A stretch of 7,461 bases of DNA from positions 1 through 7,461 of the forward strand of contig CACYBT010000039.1 in the NCBI GenBank assembly GCA_902772715.1, given 5' to 3'. This document shows, one piece after another, positions 1-5,962 of the stretch. The translations under genes were made by a program, and so were the position numbers. The notes below the pieces were generated by a model. That model was given only the letters and a program-made list of their open reading frames with translations, was not told where the DNA came from and made no database searches. The stretch's first letter is position 1; each line of letters starts with the position of its first letter. The DNA comes from an uncultured Succinivibrio sp. (lineage in GTDB: Bacteria; Pseudomonadota; Gammaproteobacteria; Enterobacterales; Succinivibrionaceae).

Positions 1-1
1 A

Positions 2-296
2 CTAGGCTCCTCTTATGTAGATAGGACCTCCTATCTTATGGAGTGCTTTAAAACTTGTGCGGTCGGAAATCCTCTTATTATCACTCCCTGCCGTTTTGGC
101 AGGACTCTTAATATGGATATGATTAAGGCGTTTTTGTGAACTTAATTATTCTCAAGACAAGTCCCGCCAGCAAAAATTTTTTGTAGATAACGGCAGAACA
201 CTTGCAGTTGCAGGTGATGACTACCAAGACCAGCACGAATTATGTTATCCTCAACATAATGGTGATCTTCGTTTTTTAAAGTGCCTTATGCGATAG
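2..296 (+). pseudogene. Frameshifted remnant of an AAA-ATPase-like (PF09820-type) gene
   Basis: Two adjoining reading frames together resemble the N-terminal part of the AAA-ATPase-like proteins that often carry a PD-(D/E)XK nuclease domain at the C terminus. Frame 2 (2-136) encodes SYVDRTSYLMECF, then PLIITPCRFGRTLNMDMIKAFL and a TGA at 137-139. The family usually shows YVDKT, then a phosphate-binding stretch like RPRRFGKTLNMSM. Reading in frame 3 then gives LNYSQDKSRQQKFF and GRTLAVAGDDYQDQHE, which looks like the next part of the same family. Similarity fades after about 240, and frame 3 stops at 294-296. A net +1 shift near 131-140 and Arg where the family has the P-loop Lys indicate decay. 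The 5' end lies off the window and most of the gene body is missing. The family name comes from recalled motifs, so confidence is moderate. Confidence 0.55.
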
Positions 297-367
297 CGCT
301 TTTCTGTTGTTGGGAATGGTGCTTTTTGCTTTTTGGGTTTTATTATAAAGTGTCCGAATTTATTAGA

Positions 368-1063
368 ATGCCCCATCAGGAGCCTTTGGCTATTAGCCTT
401 CCTGATAAACTTGATTTTTCTACTTTTGTGGAAGGAGACAATCCTGCTGCGGTCAGTATGATTAAAGATGCAGTAGGTCGTGGAGCTCATGAATTTTTTT
501 ATATTTTTGGACCAAAGGGATGCGGCAAGACCCACTTTCTGAATGCTCTCTTTAATACTTCTTTTGCACAAAATAATCATTGTTTTTTTATGGACCTGCA
601 AAATGTTCGGCAGTTAGGGACTGAATGCCTTGGTGTGCCTTTATCCTTGGTGATACTTTTAGATAATGTTGACTGCATTGCCAAGGATGAAGAGTGTGAA
701 TTGGCATTATTCAGATTTTTTAATCGCTGGTATGATAAAAAGGAGGGAACTTTGGTCATAAGCGGAGAAAAATCACCTGATGCTATCTCTTTTTTAAAAA
801 AAGACCTCAATACTAGATTATCTTCTGGTGTATCCTTTAAATTTGAATATCTTGATGAACACGCATGTGTGAGAGCACTTTTAAAAAGAGCCGCCTTAAG
901 ACAGATAAGACTCTCAGAGCATACAGCATCTTTTATGGTACGGCATTTTAACCACGATATGACCTCTCTTGTCGCACTTTTAGACAGACTTGAAAAGCAG
1001 GAAATAGCAGAGCGCCATAATCTCACTATTCCTTTTGTCAAAAACTTCCTTAAGCTTAAATAA
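368..1063 (+). CDS. hda: DnaA regulatory inactivator Hda
   Basis: Hda is a DnaA-like AAA+ protein. With the DNA-loaded beta clamp it drives hydrolysis of DnaA-bound ATP after initiation (RIDA), so it limits re-initiation. Numbered from Met368, Walker A is GPKGCGKT (48-55), Walker B is LLDNVD (97-102), sensor I is near LVISGEK (129-135), and the box VII arginine finger is R150 in LNTRLSSG. The C terminus LTIPFVKNFLKLK is very close to E. coli Hda. The frame stays open upstream from a GTG at 281, but that extension is a Cys/aromatic-rich run with no Hda counterpart. Met368 gives 231 residues against about 233 in E. coli, so I prefer it; no good Shine-Dalgarno precedes it, and GTG350 is an alternative. 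Oddities: the N-terminal clamp motif reads AISLP rather than QLSLP, and the sensor II arginine position appears to be T199. No clear promoter is visible upstream. It converges on bepA. Confidence 0.93.
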   Translation: MPHQEPLAISLPDKLDFSTFVEGDNPAAVSMIKDAVGRGAHEFFYIFGPKGCGKTHFLNALFNTSFAQNNHCFFMDLQNVRQLGTECLGVPLSLVILLDNVDCIAKDEECELALFRFFNRWYDKKEGTLVISGEKSPDAISFLKKDLNTRLSSGVSFKFEYLDEHACVRALLKRAALRQIRLSEHTASFMVRHFNHDMTSLVALLDRLEKQEIAERHNLTIPFVKNFLKLK

Positions 1064-1075
1064 GAGCCCTGCTCT
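1063..1075. terminator. Small hairpin between convergent hda and bepA
   Basis: AGAGC-CCT-GCTCT forms a 5-bp stem with a 3-nt loop, spanning the stop codons of the two convergent genes. A T-run (1082-1086) follows on the plus strand but lies several bases from the stem. There is no good T-tract on the minus strand. It may act as a weak shared terminator, but it is short enough to be chance. Confidence 0.3.
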
Positions 1076-2504
1076 AGAATTCCTTTTTGTCTATTTTTTC
1101 ATCAAAGGCCTGTAACTCGGCAATTTTGGCAATTTTTGCTCTGATTACATCATTTTTATTGCCCCTACAATAACGCATGGCTTCCGTAAGATGCATATTG
1201 GCCAGTTTGTAATTTCCTCTTAAAACTGCAGAATGTGAAGATACCTGATAGGCATCGCATTTGTCGTTTCTTAATTTGTAGGCTTCAATGAGGAGATCGT
1301 TGGCATGGACATCAGTTGGATTGCGGTCTAGATATTTCTTAAGAATGGAACTTGCGCTTTCCCCCTGTCCAGATTTGATATAGGCATTGGCTAGATTTAC
1401 TGCTATAGCGCTGTCATAGGGTTTTGCTCCATAAATATTTTTAAGTCTTGCAATGGCGGATTGAACGTTATGTGACTCAAGATCGATATCGGTTAACAGA
1501 TCGACAACAAAATCGTTGCCTGGCAGGCCAATTTTTTCGGCATATTCTCGGGCCTTTGCAAAATTTTTCTCCTTATAGAAAATTAGGGAGAGAGCATAGT
1601 TCTTGTAATAGGAATTAATGTTTGGCGTTGATAATAATCTGTTCTTTAAGTCATTAAGATTAAAATTCATGTAGCGGACATCTACACGAGCCTTTGCCAG
1701 CATGAAGTCAGGATTAGTGGAGCTTTTTTTCTTAGGTAAAAGTTTAGCGCGATTATAGGCCTCTGCCACGCGGATTTCCGAGAGAGGGTGATCGATAAGC
1801 ATGGTATAGGCGCTGTTAATTTTACTCTGGGAATTATAAAGTTTTCTGAATAAATCACTCATGGCCATAGGATTATATCCGGCATTACTCAGTGTGCTTA
1901 CACCGATCCTGTCGGCTTCGTATTCATTGTCGCGTGTATAATTGATGTTGCCCTGCTGCATAAGTCCTACTGTAGAGGTCAGTGCCGCCATGCCTACCGC
2001 AGGATTTAGCACGGCGAGGGCAATGGCGCCAATCATGCCGGCAATGCCTACTTTGCTGTTGACTGAATTTTCTTCAATAAACCTGGCAATATGTCTTTGG
2101 GTCACATGGGCAATTTCGTGGGCAAGTACGGAGGCAAACTCATCTTCAGTGTTGGTGTAATGAAAGAGTCCGGCATTGACCTGTACTTTACCGCCTAAAA
2201 AGGCCGAAGCATTAAGACTTGGATCGGAGGAGAGGAAGAACTCAAAGGGAAACTTAACATTTGGTGCATGCATCACGAGTTTCTTGCCCACACCATTGAT
2301 ATATTCGTTGAGAACCGGATCGTAGCCAAGCATTCCCTGACCTCGTGCCTTGCGCATAAAATAATCACCAAAGTTCCGCTCCTGAGAAATGCTCAGAGCT
2401 TTGACACCAGCGGTTCCAATCTGTGGAATAATATAGTCTGATGCATGATTGCTTTCACAATAAAGCGCAAGGCTCATTATCATAACGCTCAGTATTTTTC
2501 TCAT
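1074..2504 (-). CDS. bepA: Periplasmic M48 metalloprotease/chaperone BepA
   Basis: BepA (formerly YfgC) works in the periplasm on outer-membrane protein quality control: it assists LptD maturation and degrades stalled LptD or BamA. The 476 residues compare with 487 in E. coli. There is a basic, hydrophobic N-terminal signal (about 1-21; the cleavage site is unclear and C16 does not sit in a proper lipobox). An M48 domain follows with zinc motif HEIAH (129-133) and third ligand E196 in NEYEADRIG. H239 in DHPLSEIR matches the His switch of the E. coli active-site loop. The C-terminal half (about 265-465) is TPR repeats, including AVNLANAYIKSGQ. The ATG is preceded by a modest AGAGAAG about 10 nt upstream. 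The promoter is probably in the divergent spacer with perM. Cys416 and Cys446 in the TPR part are not shared with E. coli BepA as I recall it, and could form a disulfide. Confidence 0.95.
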   Translation of the reverse strand: MRKILSVMIMSLALYCESNHASDYIIPQIGTAGVKALSISQERNFGDYFMRKARGQGMLGYDPVLNEYINGVGKKLVMHAPNVKFPFEFFLSSDPSLNASAFLGGKVQVNAGLFHYTNTEDEFASVLAHEIAHVTQRHIARFIEENSVNSKVGIAGMIGAIALAVLNPAVGMAALTSTVGLMQQGNINYTRDNEYEADRIGVSTLSNAGYNPMAMSDLFRKLYNSQSKINSAYTMLIDHPLSEIRVAEAYNRAKLLPKKKSSTNPDFMLAKARVDVRYMNFNLNDLKNRLLSTPNINSYYKNYALSLIFYKEKNFAKAREYAEKIGLPGNDFVVDLLTDIDLESHNVQSAIARLKNIYGAKPYDSAIAVNLANAYIKSGQGESASSILKKYLDRNPTDVHANDLLIEAYKLRNDKCDAYQVSSHSAVLRGNYKLANMHLTEAMRYCRGNKNDVIRAKIAKIAELQAFDEKIDKKEF

Positions 2505-2589
2505 TTTAATGTTCTTCTCTTGCTGGGTTTTTGCTTTAAGAGGTGTATTGTATAGTCCTCTTGTTGTTATATAATCTTAAGTCTTTTGC

Positions 2590-2595
2590 ATTATA
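2590..2595 (-). promoter_or_regulatory. Candidate -10 box for bepA
   Basis: A perfect TATAAT reads leftward about 86 bp before the bepA start codon. No good TTGACA lies 16-18 bp upstream (the best-spaced hexamer is CACGGA). It is therefore only a candidate, or a promoter that depends on an activator. Confidence 0.3.
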
Positions 2596-2681
2596 GCCTT
2601 TTTTATAGGGGATCCGTGATTTTTTGATAGTGAGTGAGCCATGAATCTTTCTTTAAGTCGGCTCTTCTATGGTAGCCTTTG

Positions 2682-2697
2682 TATAATGACTTATAAT
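2682..2697 (+). promoter_or_regulatory. Candidate tandem -10 boxes for perM
   Basis: TATAAT occurs twice, at 2682-2687 and 2692-2697, about 80-95 bp before the perM ATG and just upstream of the inverted repeat at 2703. Neither copy has a recognisable -35 at 16-18 bp, so which one is used, if either, cannot be decided here. Confidence 0.35.
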
Positions 2698-2702
2698 AAT
2701 AT

Positions 2703-2725
2703 ACTCTAAACTTCTAGTTTAGAGT
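2703..2725. repeat. Perfect 10-bp inverted repeat upstream of perM
   Basis: ACTCTAAACT-TCT-AGTTTAGAGT is a perfect dyad with a 3-nt spacer. It lies between the candidate perM -10 boxes and the perM start, within the divergent bepA/perM spacer. As DNA it could be an operator for a dimeric regulator. As RNA it is a strong hairpin in the perM leader, followed 6 nt later by five T residues, so attenuation is also possible. No known regulator consensus was recognised. Confidence 0.6.
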
Positions 2726-2776
2726 TCTGAGTTTTTGTGAGAGTAATTGATCTTTTTAAGATAAGGGACATATCTT

Positions 2777-3931
2777 ATGTTAAATCTTTTAAAAGGATGG
2801 TATGAAAAACATTTTTCAACCCCAGGGACAGTTGAATTTGCACTGGTGTTATTGGTGGCCTTTCTTGTCGTCTATTATTTTATGTGGCTGGTTGGACCTT
2901 TGGTAGTAGCACTGTGTATTGCTTACTGTCTTGACTGGTTTGTAAGGTTTGGCTGTAGGAAATTAAAGTTCTCGCGAACCATCGCCTCTGTTCTTACCAT
3001 GGTGCTGTTTGTGGGCCTTTCGGTAGGGGTGCTGGTGTTTGTGGCACCTCGGGTTGTGCATCAGGGAAATCAGTTTTATACCACCATGCAGAATTTTATG
3101 CTCCCTGAGAATCAGCAGGTGGATGATGATTTTGACTCAGTGGTGGCCTCACGAACCTATAGTTTTGTCAAATCGCTGCCAGAACCGTTGTCCTCCATGT
3201 TTACAGAAGAAGAAATTAAAGGCTATGTCAGTCAGTTACGTTCAACCGTGATAGCTAATACTTCGGATATTATCAAAAATCAGGTCATGCCTTCGGTGGT
3301 TAATGTGATGTCATGGCTGATGTATCTAATAATTGTCCCTATTTTTACGCTTTTGATGCTTATGGATAAGGAGCGGCTTAAAAAACGCTTTAGTACCTAT
3401 ATTCTTCCTGATAACAAAAGTGTCTTAAATACTTTTTGGCCTAAGATAAATGCACAGATAGAAGGTTATATCCGTGGCAAGGTACTGCATGTCATCATTA
3501 TTACCATGGTAAATACTGTGGCTTTTTTACTTTTAGGACTTAATTACGCCTTCCTTTTAGGCTTTGGGGTAGGGCTTTCAGTGGTAATTCCGTATGTGGG
3601 AGCTGTAATTATTACCATCCCAGTTGTTCTTGTGAGTGTTTTTCAGTTTGGTTTTGGTACTTATTTGCTTTCTATTTTGGCAGTGTATTTAATCATACAG
3701 TTACTTGACAGTAATGTCTTAACTCCGATGCTGTTTTCCAAGGCTACCAATCTTGATGCTTTTTCCATTCTGGCGGCTATCTTTATTTTTGGGGGATTAT
3801 GGGGCTTTTGGGGAGTGTTTTTTTCGATACCTCTTGCTACTTTCATCAGAACCATCTTTATTTACTGGCCAAGTCGGGGTAAGTTGGACCGAGATGAGGT
3901 CTTTAAGATAGAAAATAAAAAGCCTCAGTAG
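2777..3931 (+). CDS. perM: AI-2E family transporter PerM
   Basis: This is an inner-membrane protein of the AI-2E/PerM family. Some members export autoinducer-2 or act as Na+/H+ antiporters; the substrate of PerM itself is not settled. It has 384 residues against about 353 in E. coli. Two N-terminal hydrophobic stretches (about 20-56 and 68-90) are followed by a soluble, acidic loop (about 95-170). Next come a helix ending in LMDKERLKKRF (195-205), the conserved YIRGKVLHV (231-239), and the membrane core GLNYAFLLGFGVGLSVVIPY (254-273). The C-terminal helix block contains LLDSNVLTPMLFSKATNLDA (309-328) and GGLWGFWGVFFSIPLAT (339-355). Start ATG2777 has AAGGGA 8 nt upstream. It is next to bepA, as in E. 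coli. The last codons (KKPQ, stop TAG) overlap the flagellin terminator on the other strand. No terminator of its own with a T-tract is visible. Confidence 0.92.
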   Translation: MLNLLKGWYEKHFSTPGTVEFALVLLVAFLVVYYFMWLVGPLVVALCIAYCLDWFVRFGCRKLKFSRTIASVLTMVLFVGLSVGVLVFVAPRVVHQGNQFYTTMQNFMLPENQQVDDDFDSVVASRTYSFVKSLPEPLSSMFTEEEIKGYVSQLRSTVIANTSDIIKNQVMPSVVNVMSWLMYLIIVPIFTLLMLMDKERLKKRFSTYILPDNKSVLNTFWPKINAQIEGYIRGKVLHVIIITMVNTVAFLLLGLNYAFLLGFGVGLSVVIPYVGAVIITIPVVLVSVFQFGFGTYLLSILAVYLIIQLLDSNVLTPMLFSKATNLDAFSILAAIFIFGGLWGFWGVFFSIPLATFIRTIFIYWPSRGKLDRDEVFKIENKKPQ

Positions 3932-3940
3932 TACTGAGGC
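3912..3940 (-). terminator. Intrinsic terminator of the flagellin gene
   Basis: On the minus strand, GCCTCAG-TACTA-CTGAGGC (the dyad extends to 9 bp with a 1-nt centre) is followed directly by TTTTTATTTT. This is a textbook rho-independent terminator lying about 55 nt past the flagellin stop. It overlaps the last codons and stop of perM. It works in one direction only, because the plus-strand side lacks a T-tract. Confidence 0.88.
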
Positions 3941-3948
3941 AGTAAACT

Positions 3949-3985
3949 AATCCCAATCCCCGCAGGAGGATATGGGATTGGGATT
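3949..3985. repeat. 12-bp perfect inverted repeat between perM and flagellin
   Basis: AATCCCAATCCC and GGGATTGGGATT pair perfectly around a 13-nt loop. Each arm is itself a tandem hexamer. No T-tract follows on either strand. In flagellin mRNA it forms the first of two tandem 3' hairpins, so it may protect the 3' end or back up the terminator. Confidence 0.75.
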
Positions 3986-3993
3986 GTATCCTA

Positions 3994-4854
3994 TTAGCCT
4001 AAGAGACTTAGGGCAATCTGTGGACGGGCATTAGCCTGAGTCAACATAGAAGAGGCAGCCTGCTGAATAATGCTCTGAGAAGACATGTTGGAAGCCTCTT
4101 GAGCGTAATCAGTATCACGAATTCTTGAACGTGCATCCGACAGATTCTCGGAGATATTACTCTGATTGTTGATGGTGGATTCCAAGCGGTTCTGCGATGC
4201 ACCAAGTTTTGCTCTTTGATCATCGATTTTCTTTAGTGCACTATCAATAGCAGTGATCGAGGCTTCTGCAAGGGTTCTTAATGAAACCTTAACAGCAGTG
4301 GATCCGCAGCCTAACTCAGAAGTGATAATATCCTGTTTCATATCCATATCAATGGTATGGTTTGCCAATGAGCCAACATGAACTTTCACTACACCAGTAC
4401 TACTAATACTTGCAGTTGTACTACCAGAATTGGAGCCTCTTAAGATTTTCTTGCCAGCAAAAGTGGTCTGACATGAGATACGGGTAATTTCCTGCTGTAA
4501 CTGAGTAACCTCTTGTTGAATTGAGGAACGGTCGTCATCTGTTAAGGTACCAGTTGATGCCTGAACGGACAAGGTACGCATACGCTGCAACATATTGGTA
4601 ACTTCGTCCATAGCGCCTTCAGCAGTCTGTGCAAGAGCGATACCGTCACTGGCATTACGATTACCCTGATTATAACCATTGATGTGAGCGGTCAAACGGT
4701 CAGAAATACCTAAGCCTGCAGCATCATCTTTAGCAGAGTTGATTCTCATGCCTGATGATAAGCGCTGATAAGTAGTGTTAAGGGCATTGGTTGCCTTGTT
4801 TAATTTGTTCTGAGCGTTTAATGAAGAAACGTTAGTGTTTACAAATACTGCCAT
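3994..4854 (-). CDS. fliC: Flagellin (filament subunit)
   Basis: This protein polymerises into the flagellar filament after export by the flagellar type III system. The 286 residues cover a full N-terminal D0/D1 (NTNVSSLNAQ at 6-15, RLSSGMRINSAKDDAAGLGI at 31-50) and a full C-terminal D1/D0 (LGASQNRLESTINN at 217-230, ending ARPQIALSLLG). The central variable part is only about 60 residues (140-200), so D2/D3 are largely absent. LQRMRTLSVQ (89-98) matches the D1 segment recognised by TLR5 in Salmonella flagellin. Cys128 and Cys183 are unusual, since flagellins normally lack cysteine. A strong AGGAGG precedes the ATG. It has its own sigma-28 promoter and its own terminator, so it is a single-gene transcript. 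No fliD or fliS lies next to it here. The gene name is generic; flaA/flaB-style paralogues may exist elsewhere. Confidence 0.97.
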   Translation of the reverse strand: MAVFVNTNVSSLNAQNKLNKATNALNTTYQRLSSGMRINSAKDDAAGLGISDRLTAHINGYNQGNRNASDGIALAQTAEGAMDEVTNMLQRMRTLSVQASTGTLTDDDRSSIQQEVTQLQQEITRISCQTTFAGKKILRGSNSGSTTASISSTGVVKVHVGSLANHTIDMDMKQDIITSELGCGSTAVKVSLRTLAEASITAIDSALKKIDDQRAKLGASQNRLESTINNQSNISENLSDARSRIRDTDYAQEASNMSSQSIIQQAASSMLTQANARPQIALSLLG

Positions 4855-4862
4855 TTTGGATT

Positions 4863-4868
4863 CCTCCT
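4863..4868 (-). promoter_or_regulatory. Strong Shine-Dalgarno of the flagellin gene
   Basis: AGGAGG lies 8 nt before the ATG on the minus strand. It is a full anti-SD match, far stronger than the weak sites before hda, bepA and cnoX, and fits a highly translated structural protein. It fixes the start at 4854. Confidence 0.9.
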
Positions 4869-4916
4869 ACGGAAATTTAAGTTTAAGTTCTTAGGGTTTG
4901 TTCCCCTGATACTTAA

Positions 4917-4943
4917 TTAACGTCAATTTGAAGAAAAAATTTA
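4917..4943 (-). promoter_or_regulatory. Sigma-28 (FliA) promoter of the flagellin gene
   Basis: On the minus strand, TAAATTTT (4936-4943), an 11-bp spacer and GACGTTAA (4917-4924) match the sigma-28 consensus TAAAGTTT-N11-GCCGATAA at 7/8 and 6/8 positions with exact spacing. Transcription should start near 4910, giving a leader of about 56 nt. The leader has a weak AGGG/CCCT hairpin (4893-4907) and a direct repeat of TTTAAG (4876-4887, plus-strand reading). Confidence 0.85.
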
Positions 4944-5047
4944 AAAAAAATATCATTGTTTTTCAAGCAATTAAAAAAAAGATAAAAAAAATTATAAAAA
5001 AATTAAATTTTTTTCTAAATAAAAAGGATTTGACAGGTGATTTTTTT
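4934..5047. other. A/T-tract region upstream of the flagellin promoter
   Basis: A- and T-runs of 5-8 bases are centred near 4936, 4946, 4961, 4976, 4987, 4999, 5011, 5023 and 5044. Many are spaced about 10-12 bp apart, close to one helical turn. Such phasing typically bends DNA and can give UP-element or H-NS-type binding. The region holds no gene and overlaps the -35 of the sigma-28 promoter at its left end. Confidence 0.6.
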
Positions 5048-5065
5048 AAGAAGGAAAGAAAGTAA

Positions 5066-5100
5066 CACAGGTATTCTATAAGGTATCAAAAATACCTGTG
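5066..5100 (-). terminator. Hairpin after cnoX, probable end of the yejM-cnoX transcript
   Basis: CACAGGTATT and AATACCTGTG form a perfect 10-bp stem around a 15-nt loop, starting 12 nt after the cnoX stop. The minus strand after it is pyrimidine-rich but lacks a clean T-tract, so termination may be inefficient or rho-assisted. A further AGGTAT (5081-5086) in the loop and another ACAGGT (5033-5038) nearby leave open a protein-binding role. Confidence 0.5.
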
Positions 5101-5112
5101 ATGCTTAAGAAC

Positions 5113-5949
5113 TCAATACATTAGCGTGTAAAGTTTGCGGCGATACCTGTTCTGCAGAGGATCTCCCCCTAGTGTATTTAGAATATCTAAAAAAGTTTTT
5201 TTAACATTTTCGTTTCCTAAATCTTTTGCTAATACTGAATACAAAATAGCAAGCGCCTGTTCTTTCTTTCCAACCTCAGACAACGCTACAGCATACTGAA
5301 TAACAATATCAGTGTTTTCAGGACTATTCTTGTATTTATTCTCCAGCTCTTTTAATGCAGGACTGTCTTGAGCCTGCTCAGCAAGAGTTAGTGCTGATAA
5401 AAGATCTTTAAATTCCTGCAGATCCTGTTCTTCGCGATGCAGATTATCCAATATGGTATGCGCTTTCTGCAGGGACTTCTGCTTAATTAAAAGTCTAGCA
5501 TAAACAAGTTTGGTATTGGTATTCTTTTCATCTTGAGTGTAGGCTTCCTGAGCTTTAACTAGAGCCTCTGCAGTTTTGTCCTCTGCCTCTAGTCTTTGAG
5601 CCTCTTCAATCAGCAATTGAGCAGCAGAAGGCATATATTTTTTTATGGTTTCAGGCAATTTTTCAACAATTTCATCTCCCTGTAGCGCATCAACGGGTCT
5701 TGAATTCTGCATTATTACAAGGGTTGGCACACTCTGTAAACCTAATTGTCCGGCAATCGCCTGACCTACTCTTTGTGTCACATCGGCTTCAACTAACGAG
5801 ATGTAACTGTTATCCTCACTTATCGCTGTTTTTAGCGCTGATGCCGCTTTTTCACATTCTTTGGCATTTATGTAAAAGAAAATGAATACAGCCTTGTGTT
5901 TGGAAGCCTCCACAATTACTTCCTGGACATTCTGTTCGGTTAATTGCAT
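5113..5949 (-). CDS. cnoX: Thioredoxin-fold/TPR co-chaperone CnoX (YbbN)
   Basis: CnoX joins a thioredoxin fold to TPR-like repeats. In E. coli it holds unfolding proteins during oxidative or bleach stress and hands them to DnaK and GroEL, docking on GroEL through its C-terminal helix. The 278 residues match the usual 284. The thioredoxin part is about 1-105, with cis-Pro motif SVPTLVIMQNSRPVD (79-93). The redox site reads AKEC (29-32), so only the second cysteine remains. C32 is the sole cysteine; the position of E. coli Cys63 is Ala in LVEADVTQ. TPR-like helices run from about 110 to 265. The C terminus NRYRRKLYTLMY nearly matches E. coli KYRRQLYALLY. The start ATG follows the yejM stop by 13 nt, with only a weak GAG-type Shine-Dalgarno, so it is probably co-transcribed and perhaps partly coupled. 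Confidence 0.93.
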   Translation of the reverse strand: MQLTEQNVQEVIVEASKHKAVFIFFYINAKECEKAASALKTAISEDNSYISLVEADVTQRVGQAIAGQLGLQSVPTLVIMQNSRPVDALQGDEIVEKLPETIKKYMPSAAQLLIEEAQRLEAEDKTAEALVKAQEAYTQDEKNTNTKLVYARLLIKQKSLQKAHTILDNLHREEQDLQEFKDLLSALTLAEQAQDSPALKELENKYKNSPENTDIVIQYAVALSEVGKKEQALAILYSVLAKDLGNENVKKTFLDILNTLGGDPLQNRYRRKLYTLMY

Positions 5950-5962
5950 TTTTTTCTCGGTT

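Noticed and set aside
87..103. CCTGCC-GTTTT-GGCAGG hairpin that looks like a terminator stem
   Set aside because: It encodes the P-loop-like PCRFGRT stretch of the AAA-ATPase remnant, and no T-tract follows on either strand.
281..367. N-terminal extension of hda from GTG281
   Set aside because: The 29 extra residues are Cys/aromatic-rich, have no Hda counterpart and no Shine-Dalgarno; the Met368 start fits the family length.
577..1041. Long minus-strand open frame opposite hda (also 251-601)
   Set aside because: Shadow frames of hda with no recognisable motifs or ribosome site.
2641..2709. 22-codon open frame whose stop falls inside the 2703-2725 dyad, leader-peptide-like
   Set aside because: No good Shine-Dalgarno, no amino-acid bias typical of attenuators, and the candidate -10 boxes lie inside or after it, so it may not be transcribed.
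3974..4036. 20-codon plus-strand frame (ATG3973) preceded by AGGAGG in the hairpin loop
   Set aside because: The SD-to-ATG gap is only about 2 nt, and the frame is just the antisense of the flagellin 3' end.
5030..5035. Perfect TTGACA on the plus strand
   Set aside because: No -10 box at 16-18 bp and no plus-strand gene downstream.
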